From: Pseudomonadota bacterium
GTDB taxonomy: Bacteria; Pseudomonadota; Alphaproteobacteria; Rhizobiales; Rhizobiaceae
Length of the DNA: 8,050 bases
Direction of reading: 5' to 3'
Assembly: GCA_023419535.1 (NCBI GenBank)
Contig: JAEZXX010000093.1
Coordinates: 1 to 8,050, forward strand
Under the pieces are notes generated by a model, which saw only the letters and a list, made by a program, of their open reading frames with translations, was not told where the DNA came from and did no database searches. Positions 1-5,196 of this stretch are shown in pieces. Position 1 is the stretch's first letter; every line of letters begins with the position of its first letter. The position numbers and the translations under genes are program-made.

Positions 1-15
1 CGCCGGTTTCTCGGA

Positions 16-31
16 GCGGCCCGCGGGCCGC
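16..31. repeat. 16-bp perfect palindrome upstream of the b' gene
   Basis: GCGGCCCGCGGGCCGC equals its own reverse complement. It lies 41 bases before the start of the ATP synthase b' gene, presumably between the c-subunit gene, which would lie to the left outside the window, and b'. It could act as a processing or attenuating hairpin setting relative subunit levels, but it has no loop and no T tract, and a GC-rich background makes such palindromes more likely by chance. Confidence 0.4.
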
Positions 32-72
32 CCTTATGCCGGGGGGGGCCGGTCCACTTGCCGGAGTGACAG

Positions 73-696
73 ATGTTCGTCCGTGACGCGCATGCGCAGA
101 CTGAGGCAGGGCCGCTCGGCGAATCGCCGGACCTGACCGACACGCCCCCTCCGCCGACCGCGGAGGCCATCCACGTCGACGAGACGACCGGCGGCTTTCC
201 GCCGATGGAGACGGAGTTCTTCGCCTCCCAAATCTTCTGGCTCGTCATCACGTTCGGCATCCTCTACCTCGTGATGTCGAAGGTTCTGGTTCCGCGCCTG
301 GCGGGCATCATCGAAGGACGTCGCGATCGGATCGCGCTCGATCTCGATGCGGCCGAGCGGATGCGGGCCGATGCCGACGCGGCCCAGGCCGCCTACGAGC
401 AGGATCTGGCGGAGGCGCGCGAGCGCTCGCACAAGATCGCTCAGGAAGCGCGCGACGCCGCCCGCGCCGAGGCGGACGCCGAGCGCAAGCGCAACGAGGC
501 CGCCCTCGACCAGCGTCTCGACGAAGCGCAGGCGCGCATCGGCGAGATCAAGGCGAAGGCGCTCGCCGACGTCGACGCCATCGCCGAGGAGACCGCCGAG
601 GCCATCGTTTCCACCCTCGCCGGCCTTTCGGTGTCGCGCGAGGAGATCGCCGGCGCAGTGAACGCAGCCGGCACGAAGGAGGGTCGTCATGCTTGA
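73..696 (+). CDS. atpF': F0F1 ATP synthase subunit b' (second peripheral-stalk b subunit)
   Basis: This encodes a 207-aa membrane protein of the ATP synthase peripheral stalk. In alphaproteobacteria b' pairs with b to form a stator that holds the F1 head against Fo. Seen: a polar, proline-rich N-terminal stretch (about residues 1-43), a motif FPPMETEFFASQIFWL leading into one membrane helix (about 52-70), then a long charged Ala/Glu/Arg-rich coiled coil to about residue 180. The FPP..T..F.SQ..WL segment before the helix is typical of b' rather than b. The ATG at 73 is supported by GGAG about 7 bases upstream. The N-terminal extension makes it longer than the 156-aa E. coli b, but rhizobial b' proteins are commonly extended. 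The end overlaps the start of the b gene by 8 nt, so translation is probably coupled. Gene naming varies (atpF', atpG, atpX, atpF2). Confidence 0.95.
   Translation: MFVRDAHAQTEAGPLGESPDLTDTPPPPTAEAIHVDETTGGFPPMETEFFASQIFWLVITFGILYLVMSKVLVPRLAGIIEGRRDRIALDLDAAERMRADADAAQAAYEQDLAEARERSHKIAQEARDAARAEADAERKRNEAALDQRLDEAQARIGEIKAKALADVDAIAEETAEAIVSTLAGLSVSREEIAGAVNAAGTKEGRHA
676..682 (+). promoter_or_regulatory. Strong Shine-Dalgarno for subunit b inside the b' gene
   Basis: AAGGAGG sits 6 bases before the ATG at 689, inside the last codons of b'. It fixes the start of the b gene and implies coupled translation of the two stalk subunits, which are needed in equal amounts. Confidence 0.8.
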
Positions 697-1171
697 GGAT
701 CCGAGTTTCTGGGCCCTCGTCGGCCTCGTCCTCTTCTTCGCGCTCATCATCTATCTCGGTGCACCGAAGATGGCGGGCCGCGCGCTCGACGACCGGGCGA
801 CCCGGATCAAGCGTGAACTCGAGGAGGCGCGCGAGCTGAAGGAAGAGGCCAAGCAGCAGCTGGCCGAGTATCAGCGCCGCCGCCGCGAGGCGGAGGCCGA
901 GGCGCGCGAGATCGTCGCCAACGCCGAGCGCGAGGCCAAGGCGATCGCCGCCGAAGCCCGCGCCAAGAGCGAAGAGTACATCGCCCGTCGCACCAGGACG
1001 GCCGAGCTCAAGATCGCCCAGGCCGAGAGCGACGCCATCGCCGAGGTCCGTTCCTCCGCGGTCAATCTGGCAGTGGACGCGGCGGCCCGCATCTTCGCCC
1101 AGAAGAACGTCGCCGCCGACGAGACCATGATCCAGCGCTCCATCCAGGAAGTCGACCGCCGCCTCAACTAG
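689..1171 (+). CDS. atpF: F0F1 ATP synthase subunit b
   Basis: This encodes the 160-aa partner of b' in the ATP synthase peripheral stalk. Seen: a short N-terminus, one membrane helix at about residues 7-24 (FWALVGLVLFFALIIYLG), then a KM.G.ALD.RA..I..EL.EA turn and a long coiled coil rich in Ala, Glu and Arg, ending in a C-terminal segment (about 125-160) expected to contact the delta subunit of F1. The length matches bacterial b subunits. The start is decided by a very strong ribosome-binding site. The preceding overlapping b' gene and the terminator 30 bases after the stop make this the last gene of the Fo operon. In this group the F1 genes (atpHAGDC) normally lie in a separate operon, so their absence here is expected. 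Confidence 0.96.
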   Translation: MLEDPSFWALVGLVLFFALIIYLGAPKMAGRALDDRATRIKRELEEARELKEEAKQQLAEYQRRRREAEAEAREIVANAEREAKAIAAEARAKSEEYIARRTRTAELKIAQAESDAIAEVRSSAVNLAVDAAARIFAQKNVAADETMIQRSIQEVDRRLN

Positions 1172-1200
1172 GCGCAGTCGACCGCCTCGTTGCAGACATC

Positions 1201-1238
1201 GAAAAGGGCGCCGCGTTCATCGAACGGGCGCCCTTTTC
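1201..1238 (+). terminator. Rho-independent terminator of the atp Fo operon
   Basis: The arms GAAAAGGGCGCC (1201-1212) and GGCGCCCTTTTC (1227-1238) pair over 12 bp. The loop itself pairs further (CGTTC/GAACG around ATC), leaving a single bulged G at 1213. The T run TTTT is part of the 3' arm, and the A run of the 5' arm makes the element potentially bidirectional, so it could also stop transcription arriving from the DUF2019 genes on the other strand. Confidence 0.9.
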
Positions 1239-1365
1239 CTTTGCGCGTAGACACCGGCCAAAACCGGCGCGATCCGGCGCTTCGGGCTGGCCGAACCCGT
1301 GATCGCATCGCCGGCTGGGATTCGTGCGAAGACTCTTGGACGGCCGGCGCCGAAGCGCAGAGGGC

Positions 1366-1737
1366 CTACTGCGGGACGTAGCGGCCCGTGTCGATCGCCC
1401 GCAGTCGCATCCCCGCCTCCAGGCTGGTCACTCCGAGTCTCCCGTTTCTGATTTCTTCGAGCTTCCGGCGGGCCTCGGTTGGGAACAATGCAAGCGTCGC
1501 GGAGGCTGCGTTGCATTGCACTGGAATGTTCTGGTGCTCGCAGAAGCGGACGAGAAGACGCCGCGCATCGCCGTCGCGGCTCTTCAGCTCGTCCTCAACG
1601 ATGAAGCGCTCTCGCACGGCGCGATTTCGGCGAAAGCCATAGCCTGCCATTTCCATCTCGTACTGTTCGATGCCGAGCGCGAGGAAACGGGCGACCGGTT
1701 CGTCGACGCTGGCTGTCTTCGGATGGAACCTCCTCAT
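1366..1737 (-). CDS. DUF2019 family protein, copy 1 (putative immunity protein)
   Basis: This encodes a 123-aa intact protein with the pattern I associate with DUF2019: SVDE..ARFL.LGIEQ.E near the N-terminus, then EL..RDGDARR.LV.F.EH.N..VQ.NAA.ATLALFP.EARRKLE.IR, then AGM.L.AIDTGRYVP at the C-terminus. It is predicted to be small, soluble and mainly helical, with no signal peptide or membrane segment. It is the last and most distal of three tandem copies. By hand alignment about four-fifths of residues are identical to copy 3 (2260-2631). Its N-terminus (MRRFHP) differs from the MTKFDP of the other two, and the Cys in RFCEH replaces a Tyr. A function as an immunity protein is inferred from its position behind a nuclease-like toxin gene; DUF2019 itself has no assigned biochemical function that I know of. 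Confidence 0.8.
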   Translation of the reverse strand: MRRFHPKTASVDEPVARFLALGIEQYEMEMAGYGFRRNRAVRERFIVEDELKSRDGDARRLLVRFCEHQNIPVQCNAASATLALFPTEARRKLEEIRNGRLGVTSLEAGMRLRAIDTGRYVPQ

Positions 1738-1807
1738 CGCTCGAACTCGACAGATGAGTCATTTGCCTTCACTCTGCATGGCGGAGACGACACCTGCCGG
1801 GCGATTC

Positions 1808-2186
1808 TTATTCCGGAACATAGCGGCCGCTGTCGATGCCACTGAGCGTCGTCCCCGCATCCATGCTCGTCAGGCCGAGGTTCCCGTTTCGGATGTATTC
1901 GAGCTTCCGACGGGCCTGCTCGGGGAACAGTGCAATCGTCGCGGACGCGGTGTTGCACTGCACCTGGAAACTTTCGTGCTCGTAGAAGCGGACGAGCAGG
2001 CGTCGGGCGTCGGGCGTCGCCGTCCCGGGCCTTCAATTCGTTCTCCACGGCCCAGCGCGCCCGGATCGCTCTGTTGGCGCGAGAGCCGTTGCCCGCAAGT
2101 TCCATCTCCTCCTGTTCCAGACCCAGGGAGACGAAACGCGCGATCAACTCGTCCACGCTGGCCGCTTTCGGGTCGAACTTCGTCAT
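1808..2186 (-). pseudogene. DUF2019 family protein, copy 2, frameshifted by a 7-bp tandem duplication
   Basis: This is the middle member of the array. It starts at the ATG at 2186 as MTKFDPKAASVDELIARF and reads normally for 60 residues to GDARR. It then leaves frame inside a 7-bp tandem repeat (2000-2019) and, uncorrected, runs on to a stop at 1734-1736. In the shifted frame the family sequence resumes as RRLLVRFYEHESFQVQC, continues through ATIALFPEQARRKLE and ends GRYVPE followed by TAA at 1808-1810. The span is 379 nt, exactly the 372 nt of copies 1 and 3 plus 7, so the intact ancestor would be 123 aa. The second half also differs from the sister copies (DAGTTLSGIDSG instead of EAGMRLRAIDTG). 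As written, it would make about 60 correct residues and 90 unrelated ones, so it is probably non-functional unless the repeat contracts. Confidence 0.85.
2000..2019. repeat. 7-bp tandem repeat (GCGTCGG, nearly 3 units) breaking DUF2019 copy 2
   Basis: Two complete GCGTCGG units (2000-2006 and 2007-2013) are followed by six matching bases (2014-2019). At the same place copy 3 has a single, non-repeated version that is 7 nt shorter. The extra unit is the cause of the frameshift and is what replication slippage produces. Confidence 0.85.
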
Positions 2187-2259
2187 CGCTTGAACTCCCC
2201 GCAGACGATCGACCCGCGCTCACCTTGTCTGGCGCGAGAGCACGCCTGTCGAGCGGGTG

Positions 2260-2631
2260 TCACTCCGGAACATAGCGGCCCGTGTCGATCGCACGCAGTC
2301 GCATCCCCGCCTCCAAGCTCGTGACGCCGAAGTTCCAGCTTCTGATCTGCTCGAGCTTTCGGGGGGCTTGCTTTGGAAACAGCGCCAACGTCGCGGACGC
2401 GGCGTTGCACTGCACCTGGATGTTCTGGTGCTCGTAGAAGTGGACGAGCAGGCGCCGCGCGTCGCCGTCACGGCTCTTCAATTCGGCCACGATAGCAAAG
2501 CGCGCTCGAACGGCCCGGTTCCTGCGGGCCCCATAGCCGGCCATTTCCATCTCGTACTGTTCGATGCCCAGAGTAAGGAACCGAGCTATGAGATCGTCCA
2601 CACTGGAGGTCTTCGGATCGAATTTCGTCAT
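2260..2631 (-). CDS. DUF2019 family protein, copy 3, cognate partner of the adjacent toxin gene
   Basis: This encodes a 123-aa intact protein, MTKFDPKTSSVDDLIARFLTL at the start and AIDTGRYVPE at the end, with the same family pattern as copies 1 and 2. Its ATG (2629-2631) overlaps the TGA of the upstream toxin-like gene as ATGA, and an AGGGAG-type ribosome-binding site lies just upstream inside the toxin gene. This tight coupling is typical of toxin and antidote pairs and makes this the most likely cognate immunity gene. Because of the frameshift in the toxin gene, the frame open from 3477 now runs without a stop through this gene to 2260, so a 405-residue fusion of the toxin N-terminus, an out-of-frame middle and complete DUF2019 is also possible. 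The immunity role is inference. Confidence 0.82.
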   Translation of the reverse strand: MTKFDPKTSSVDDLIARFLTLGIEQYEMEMAGYGARRNRAVRARFAIVAELKSRDGDARRLLVHFYEHQNIQVQCNAASATLALFPKQAPRKLEQIRSWNFGVTSLEAGMRLRAIDTGRYVPE

Positions 2632-3477
2632 CGTTCGAGCACTCCCTTTTCCTTCAACGCGTCCAGACCGACCTCGAACCGCTCGTCCCAACTGCGACCC
2701 CGAACATACTGCCGGGGTGTCAATCCCTGGAAATCTTCGTTCGGCGTCTCGAACCACGCGTTGACCTCCCAGTGCTCCAGACGCGGAATGCGCACGAGAT
2801 TGTTCGGCCCGTCGATGAGCAAGCGCGGAAAGCCGTCCTGCTCGGCAGGCGTGCGCTCGACGATGTGATGAATGTCGTAGCCATCGGCCGCTCCACCTGC
2901 CGCGTTGCGACGAAGCTCGTCGAGGCTTGTCGGCGGATCGAAATAGGCCTCGATCCAAGGATAGTATCGGTGCAGCCATGCCACCCCTTCCGCGACGGTG
3001 ATGAGCAGGCCGACAGGGCCGCCGGCGCCGCGCAGTAGCGCGCGCGGCGAAGCCCACGATACCGCGAACGACCCGCATTCGTTCTTGCCCCGACTGAGGC
3101 TCGGATGAAGGAATTGCGGGAGCGGGTTCGTGCGGCGGACGGCCCCGCGCGTTCCCGACAGAGGGAAGTCGCAGTCGTCGCGTCCGTCCCGAAGGGGGCG
3201 AAGACGGATCCAGAGGCGTCCGGGGTCCTGGGATGTCGATGACGAGCGGCGGTCGCTCGCCGTGACGCGTGCGCTCGCCGCCGACCCGCCGCCAGCGTCC
3301 GGATGTCGGGCCGGATCCCCGCGGGACACGCGGTTGGTCTGGATCGAAATTCGCTCTGAACGCCAGAATCCTGCCGTGCCAGACGGCAAACAGCACCCGC
3401 AGGGCCGCGATCTCGACTCGTGCCTCGGCCAGTCGGAACTCTTGCTGCGCCCGAGCCGAACTGCCTCCAATCCTCAT
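2628..3477 (-). pseudogene. Putative polymorphic toxin with C-terminal HNH/EndoVII-like nuclease domain, frameshifted
   Basis: With one frameshift corrected near 3040 this reads as a protein of about 283 aa. N-terminal part, from the ATG at 3477: a short helical stretch, then FRANFDPDQPRVPRGSG...GRW (about residues 41-62), a motif I recall from rhizobial phage- or toxin-associated proteins as FDP.QPRVP.G...GG.W, then a Pro-rich linker. C-terminal part, in the second frame: RGAGGPVG, a mildly hydrophobic segment, YYPWIEAYFDPP, then YDIHHIVE (HH about 204-205), NNLVRIPRLEHWEVNAWF (Asn about 226-227, His about 236) and QYVRGRSWDER...GLDAL. The HH...N...H spacing fits HNH/EndoVII-fold nuclease toxins (the AHH/WHH/LHH group). 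It ends in an ATGA overlap with DUF2019 copy 3. The start is weakly supported: AAAGG touches the ATG. Without the shift the nuclease domain is not translated from the normal start. A sequencing error or recoding remains possible. Confidence 0.72.
3038..3047. repeat. GC dinucleotide run at the toxin frameshift
   Basis: GCGCGCGCGG on the plus strand (CCGCGCGCGC in the gene's sense) lies exactly where the toxin reading frame has to change, after the residues GFAAR (codon 146) and before LLRGAGGPVG. Loss of one GC pair, or gain of one base, accounts for the shift. Confidence 0.7.
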
Positions 3478-3485
3478 CCTTTAGC

Positions 3486-3510
3486 CTCGTCCCGTTTCGA
3501 CGCGGACGAG
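3486..3510 (-). other. Stem-loop between tRNA-Arg and the toxin gene
   Basis: CTCGTCC and GGACGAG form a 7-bp stem with an 11-nt loop, 8 bases upstream of the toxin start codon and about 100 bases downstream of the tRNA 3' end, in the same direction. No T tract follows, so it is a weak terminator candidate for the tRNA transcript; it could also mask the toxin ribosome-binding region. The remaining spacer (3511-3611) shows no gene. Confidence 0.35.
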
Positions 3511-3611
3511 TCTACGAGACCCTTGCGAGGCGGGGATAAGTCCGGGCCAAGCTGTCGCGCCGGAGCGGATCGACAACCGCACTTTGAAACGAGACTGGAG
3601 ATGGCCAGAGT

Positions 3612-3688
3612 TGGCGCACCCGACAGGATTCGAACCTGTGACCTTCGCCTTCGGAGGGCGACACTCTATCCAGCTGAGCTACGGGTGC
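3612..3688 (-). tRNA. tRNA-Arg (anticodon CCG)
   Basis: The minus strand folds as a standard 77-nt tRNA. The acceptor stem GCACCCG pairs with CGGGTGC. The D arm contains GCTC.AGCTGGATAGAGT. The anticodon stem TCGCC/GGCGA encloses the 7-nt loop CTCCGAA, giving anticodon CCG (plus-strand 3652-3654), which reads the arginine codon CGG. The T arm ACAGG-TTCGAAT-CCTGT is canonical, the discriminator base is G, and the 3' CCA is encoded (3612-3614). A sigma70-type promoter lies directly upstream. Confidence 0.96.
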
Positions 3689-3697
3689 GTCGAGACG

Positions 3698-3727
3698 TGG
3701 ATAGCCCGACAGGCGCCCGGGGGTCAA
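3698..3727 (-). promoter_or_regulatory. Sigma70-type promoter for tRNA-Arg
   Basis: On the minus strand TTGACC (-35, 3722-3727) is separated by 18 bp from TATCCA (-10, 3698-3703). The -10 ends 9 bases before the first tRNA base, so transcription would begin only a few bases upstream of the mature 5' end, as is usual for single tRNA genes. Confidence 0.65.
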
Positions 3728-3799
3728 CGGGCGAACGGAGGGCGATCGGCGAAAGCTCGGACGTCGTGGCCTTACGAGGCTCTCATCCCCCTGCCGGGA

Positions 3800-3824
3800 C
3801 CTTCTCCCGCATGGCGGGAGAAGG
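3800..3824. repeat. REP-like extragenic palindrome
   Basis: CCTTCTCCCGC and GCGGGAGAAGG form a perfect 11-bp stem with a 3-nt loop (ATG). It is preceded by CTCATCCCCCTGCCGGGA. The combination resembles a dispersed extragenic palindrome that I recall as common in Hyphomicrobiales genomes. It lies 47 bases after the dehydrogenase stop codon and may also help terminate or stabilise that transcript. Copy number cannot be judged from this window. Confidence 0.7.
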
Positions 3825-3870
3825 CGATGCGTCGGTCGTGGCGTCGGACCGGCCTCGAGGGGGAAGTCGG

Positions 3871-4947
3871 CTAGCGGGAGCGAAGCGCCGCGACCACCGC
3901 TTCGCCGCAGGAGGCGGTGTCGGCGGTGCCGCCGAGGTCGCCGGTTCGACGCGCCGGGTCGGCGAGCGTCTCCTCCACCGCCCGCATGATGGTCGCGGAG
4001 GCATCGTTCGCGCCCAGATGCTCCAGCATCATCGCGACCGTCCAGATCTGCCCGATCGGGTTGGCGATCCCCTTTCCGGCGATGTCCGGTGCCGAGCCGT
4101 GCACCGGCTCGAACAGCGAGGGGAAGCGGCGCTCCGGATTGATGTTGCCGGACGGCGCGATGCCGATCGTGCCCGTGCAGGCGGGGCCGAGGTCGGACAG
4201 GATGTCGCCGAAGAGGTTGGAGCCGACGACGACGTCGAACCGGTCGGGGTTCAGGACGAAATGGGCGGTCAGAATGTCGATGTGGTACTTGTCCCAGCGC
4301 ACGTCCGGATAGCTCTTGGCCATCTCCTCCACCCGCTCGTCCCAGTAGGGCATCGAGATGGAGATGCCGTTCGACTTCGTCGCCGAGGTCAGATGCTTCT
4401 TCCCGCGGGACGAGGCGACCTCGAAGGCGTATTTCAGGATGCGGTCGACGCCGTGCCGCGTCATCACCGTCTCCTGCAGCACGAACTCGCGCTCGGTGCC
4501 GGGAAACATGCGCCCGCCGATGGAGGAATACTCCCCTTCCGTGTTCTCCCGCACGACCATGAAGTCGATGTCGCCGGGCTTGCGGCCCGCCAGCGGCGAG
4601 GAGACGCCCGGCATCAGTTTCACCGGACGCAGGTTCACGTACTGGTCGAATTCGCGGCGGAACTGGATGAGCGATCCCCAGAGCGAAACGTGATCGGGCA
4701 CGATCTCCGGCCAGCCGACCGCACCGAAGAGGATGGCGTCGTGGCCCCCGATCCGCGCCTTCCAGTCGTCCGGCATCATCTGCCCATGCGCCTGATAGTA
4801 GTCGCAGGAGGCGAAGTCGAAGACGTCGAGCGTCACGTCGATCCCGTGCAGTTCGGCCGCCCGCTGCAGGACGCGCACCCCCTGCGGCATCACCTCCTTG
4901 CCGATGCCGTCCCCCGCGATCACCGCGATCCTCATGGCGTTGCCCAT
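3871..4947 (-). CDS. dmlA: D-malate / tartrate dehydrogenase (decarboxylating)
   Basis: This encodes a 358-aa cytosolic NAD-dependent enzyme of the isocitrate/isopropylmalate dehydrogenase superfamily. Family members (DmlA/YeaU, TtuC, Pseudomonas TDH) oxidise and decarboxylate D-malate to pyruvate and can act on tartrate and related acids. Seen: AGDGIGKEV (11-19), LWGSLIQFRREFDQYVNLRP (89-108) with the substrate-binding arginines, RENTEGEYSSIGG (133-145), catalytic K191 in SATKSNG, and metal ligands D224 and D248/D252. The superfamily signature NLFGDILSDLGPACTGTIG is at 244-262, and HGSAPDIAGKGIANP (283-297) binds the cofactor. The LWGSLIQFRREFDQY segment and the extra GRKPGDIDFM stretch favour DmlA/TtuC over LeuB. 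The start at 4947 is supported by AGGAAGGAG about 8 bases upstream; the second ATG at 4935 is less likely. Substrate preference within the D-malate/tartrate group is not settled by sequence. Confidence 0.92.
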   Translation of the reverse strand: MGNAMRIAVIAGDGIGKEVMPQGVRVLQRAAELHGIDVTLDVFDFASCDYYQAHGQMMPDDWKARIGGHDAILFGAVGWPEIVPDHVSLWGSLIQFRREFDQYVNLRPVKLMPGVSSPLAGRKPGDIDFMVVRENTEGEYSSIGGRMFPGTEREFVLQETVMTRHGVDRILKYAFEVASSRGKKHLTSATKSNGISISMPYWDERVEEMAKSYPDVRWDKYHIDILTAHFVLNPDRFDVVVGSNLFGDILSDLGPACTGTIGIAPSGNINPERRFPSLFEPVHGSAPDIAGKGIANPIGQIWTVAMMLEHLGANDASATIMRAVEETLADPARRTGDLGGTADTASCGEAVVAALRSR

Positions 4948-5196
4948 TCTGGCGCTCCTTCCTCTGCGATTGTCCGACCCGCCTCATAGCCTCCGATGGG
5001 AGGCCGAGCCCAGCGGCGTCCGTCCGGAAAGGGTCGATTTTCCCGGTTCCGGGCACGTGTCGCGGCCTGCCGCCCCCGTGCCGACGTTACGGGGCGAAAG
5101 GATGTTTGATGGTTCGAAGGGCACGGCGCATTCGCCATCGCGTGCGGAACCCGCTAAACGGGAGCCAATCGTCTCGCCTCCCGAGAGCTCGCTCCC
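4948..5196. promoter_or_regulatory. Divergent intergenic region between dehydrogenase and aminotransferase genes
   Basis: These 249 bp separate two divergent genes and must hold both promoters. I see no gene in it. It contains small inverted repeats: GCCTCC-GATG-GGAGGC at 4989-5004 and CCCGG-TT-CCGGG at 5042-5053. The first lies about 40 bases upstream of the dehydrogenase start and could be an operator. No convincing -35/-10 pair stands out. Confidence 0.4.

Larger units (their letters stand above)
1366..2259. repeat. Two tandem duplicate units (gap plus DUF2019 ORF, about 445 bp each)
   Basis: The spacers before copy 2 (2187-2259, 73 bp) and before copy 1 (1738-1807, 70 bp) resemble each other as well as the genes do. 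Read on the minus strand, both contain a CAGG.GT..TCTC..GCCA-like stretch near their start and both end AGTTC.AGCGATG. The stop-to-stop distances are 452 and 442 nt; removing the 7-bp insertion from the first gives 445. The repeating unit is therefore spacer plus ORF, as expected from tandem duplication of a gene with its ribosome-binding region. Confidence 0.7.

Noticed and set aside
1190..1381. 63-codon plus-strand frame after atpF
   Set aside because: It runs through the atp terminator hairpin, has no ribosome-binding site and no family resemblance.
1366..2631. The three repeated blocks as a CRISPR-like or phage repeat array
   Set aside because: The repeating unit is a whole gene with its spacer, with protein-level conservation, so this is gene duplication.
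2628..3470. 280-codon frame starting MEAVRLGR as an intact toxin gene
   Set aside because: Its first half is off-frame. The FDPDQPRVP...GRW motif is in the other frame, so the single open frame only looks intact; the nuclease half alone is genuine.
3612..3640. tRNA 3' end as an attachment site with a second copy across the module
   Set aside because: I found no repeat of the tRNA 3' sequence near the far edge of the module (about 1240-1365).
3130..4989. 619-codon open frame on the plus strand over the tRNA and dehydrogenase gene
   Set aside because: It is antisense to a clear dehydrogenase gene and a tRNA. Long open frames opposite GC-rich genes are common, and its translation shows no domain.
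3512..5056. 514-codon minus-strand frame through the tRNA, containing APVAQLDRVSPSEGEGHRFE
   Set aside because: That peptide is the familiar spurious translation of a tRNA-Arg gene, and the rest is the dehydrogenase gene in the wrong frame.
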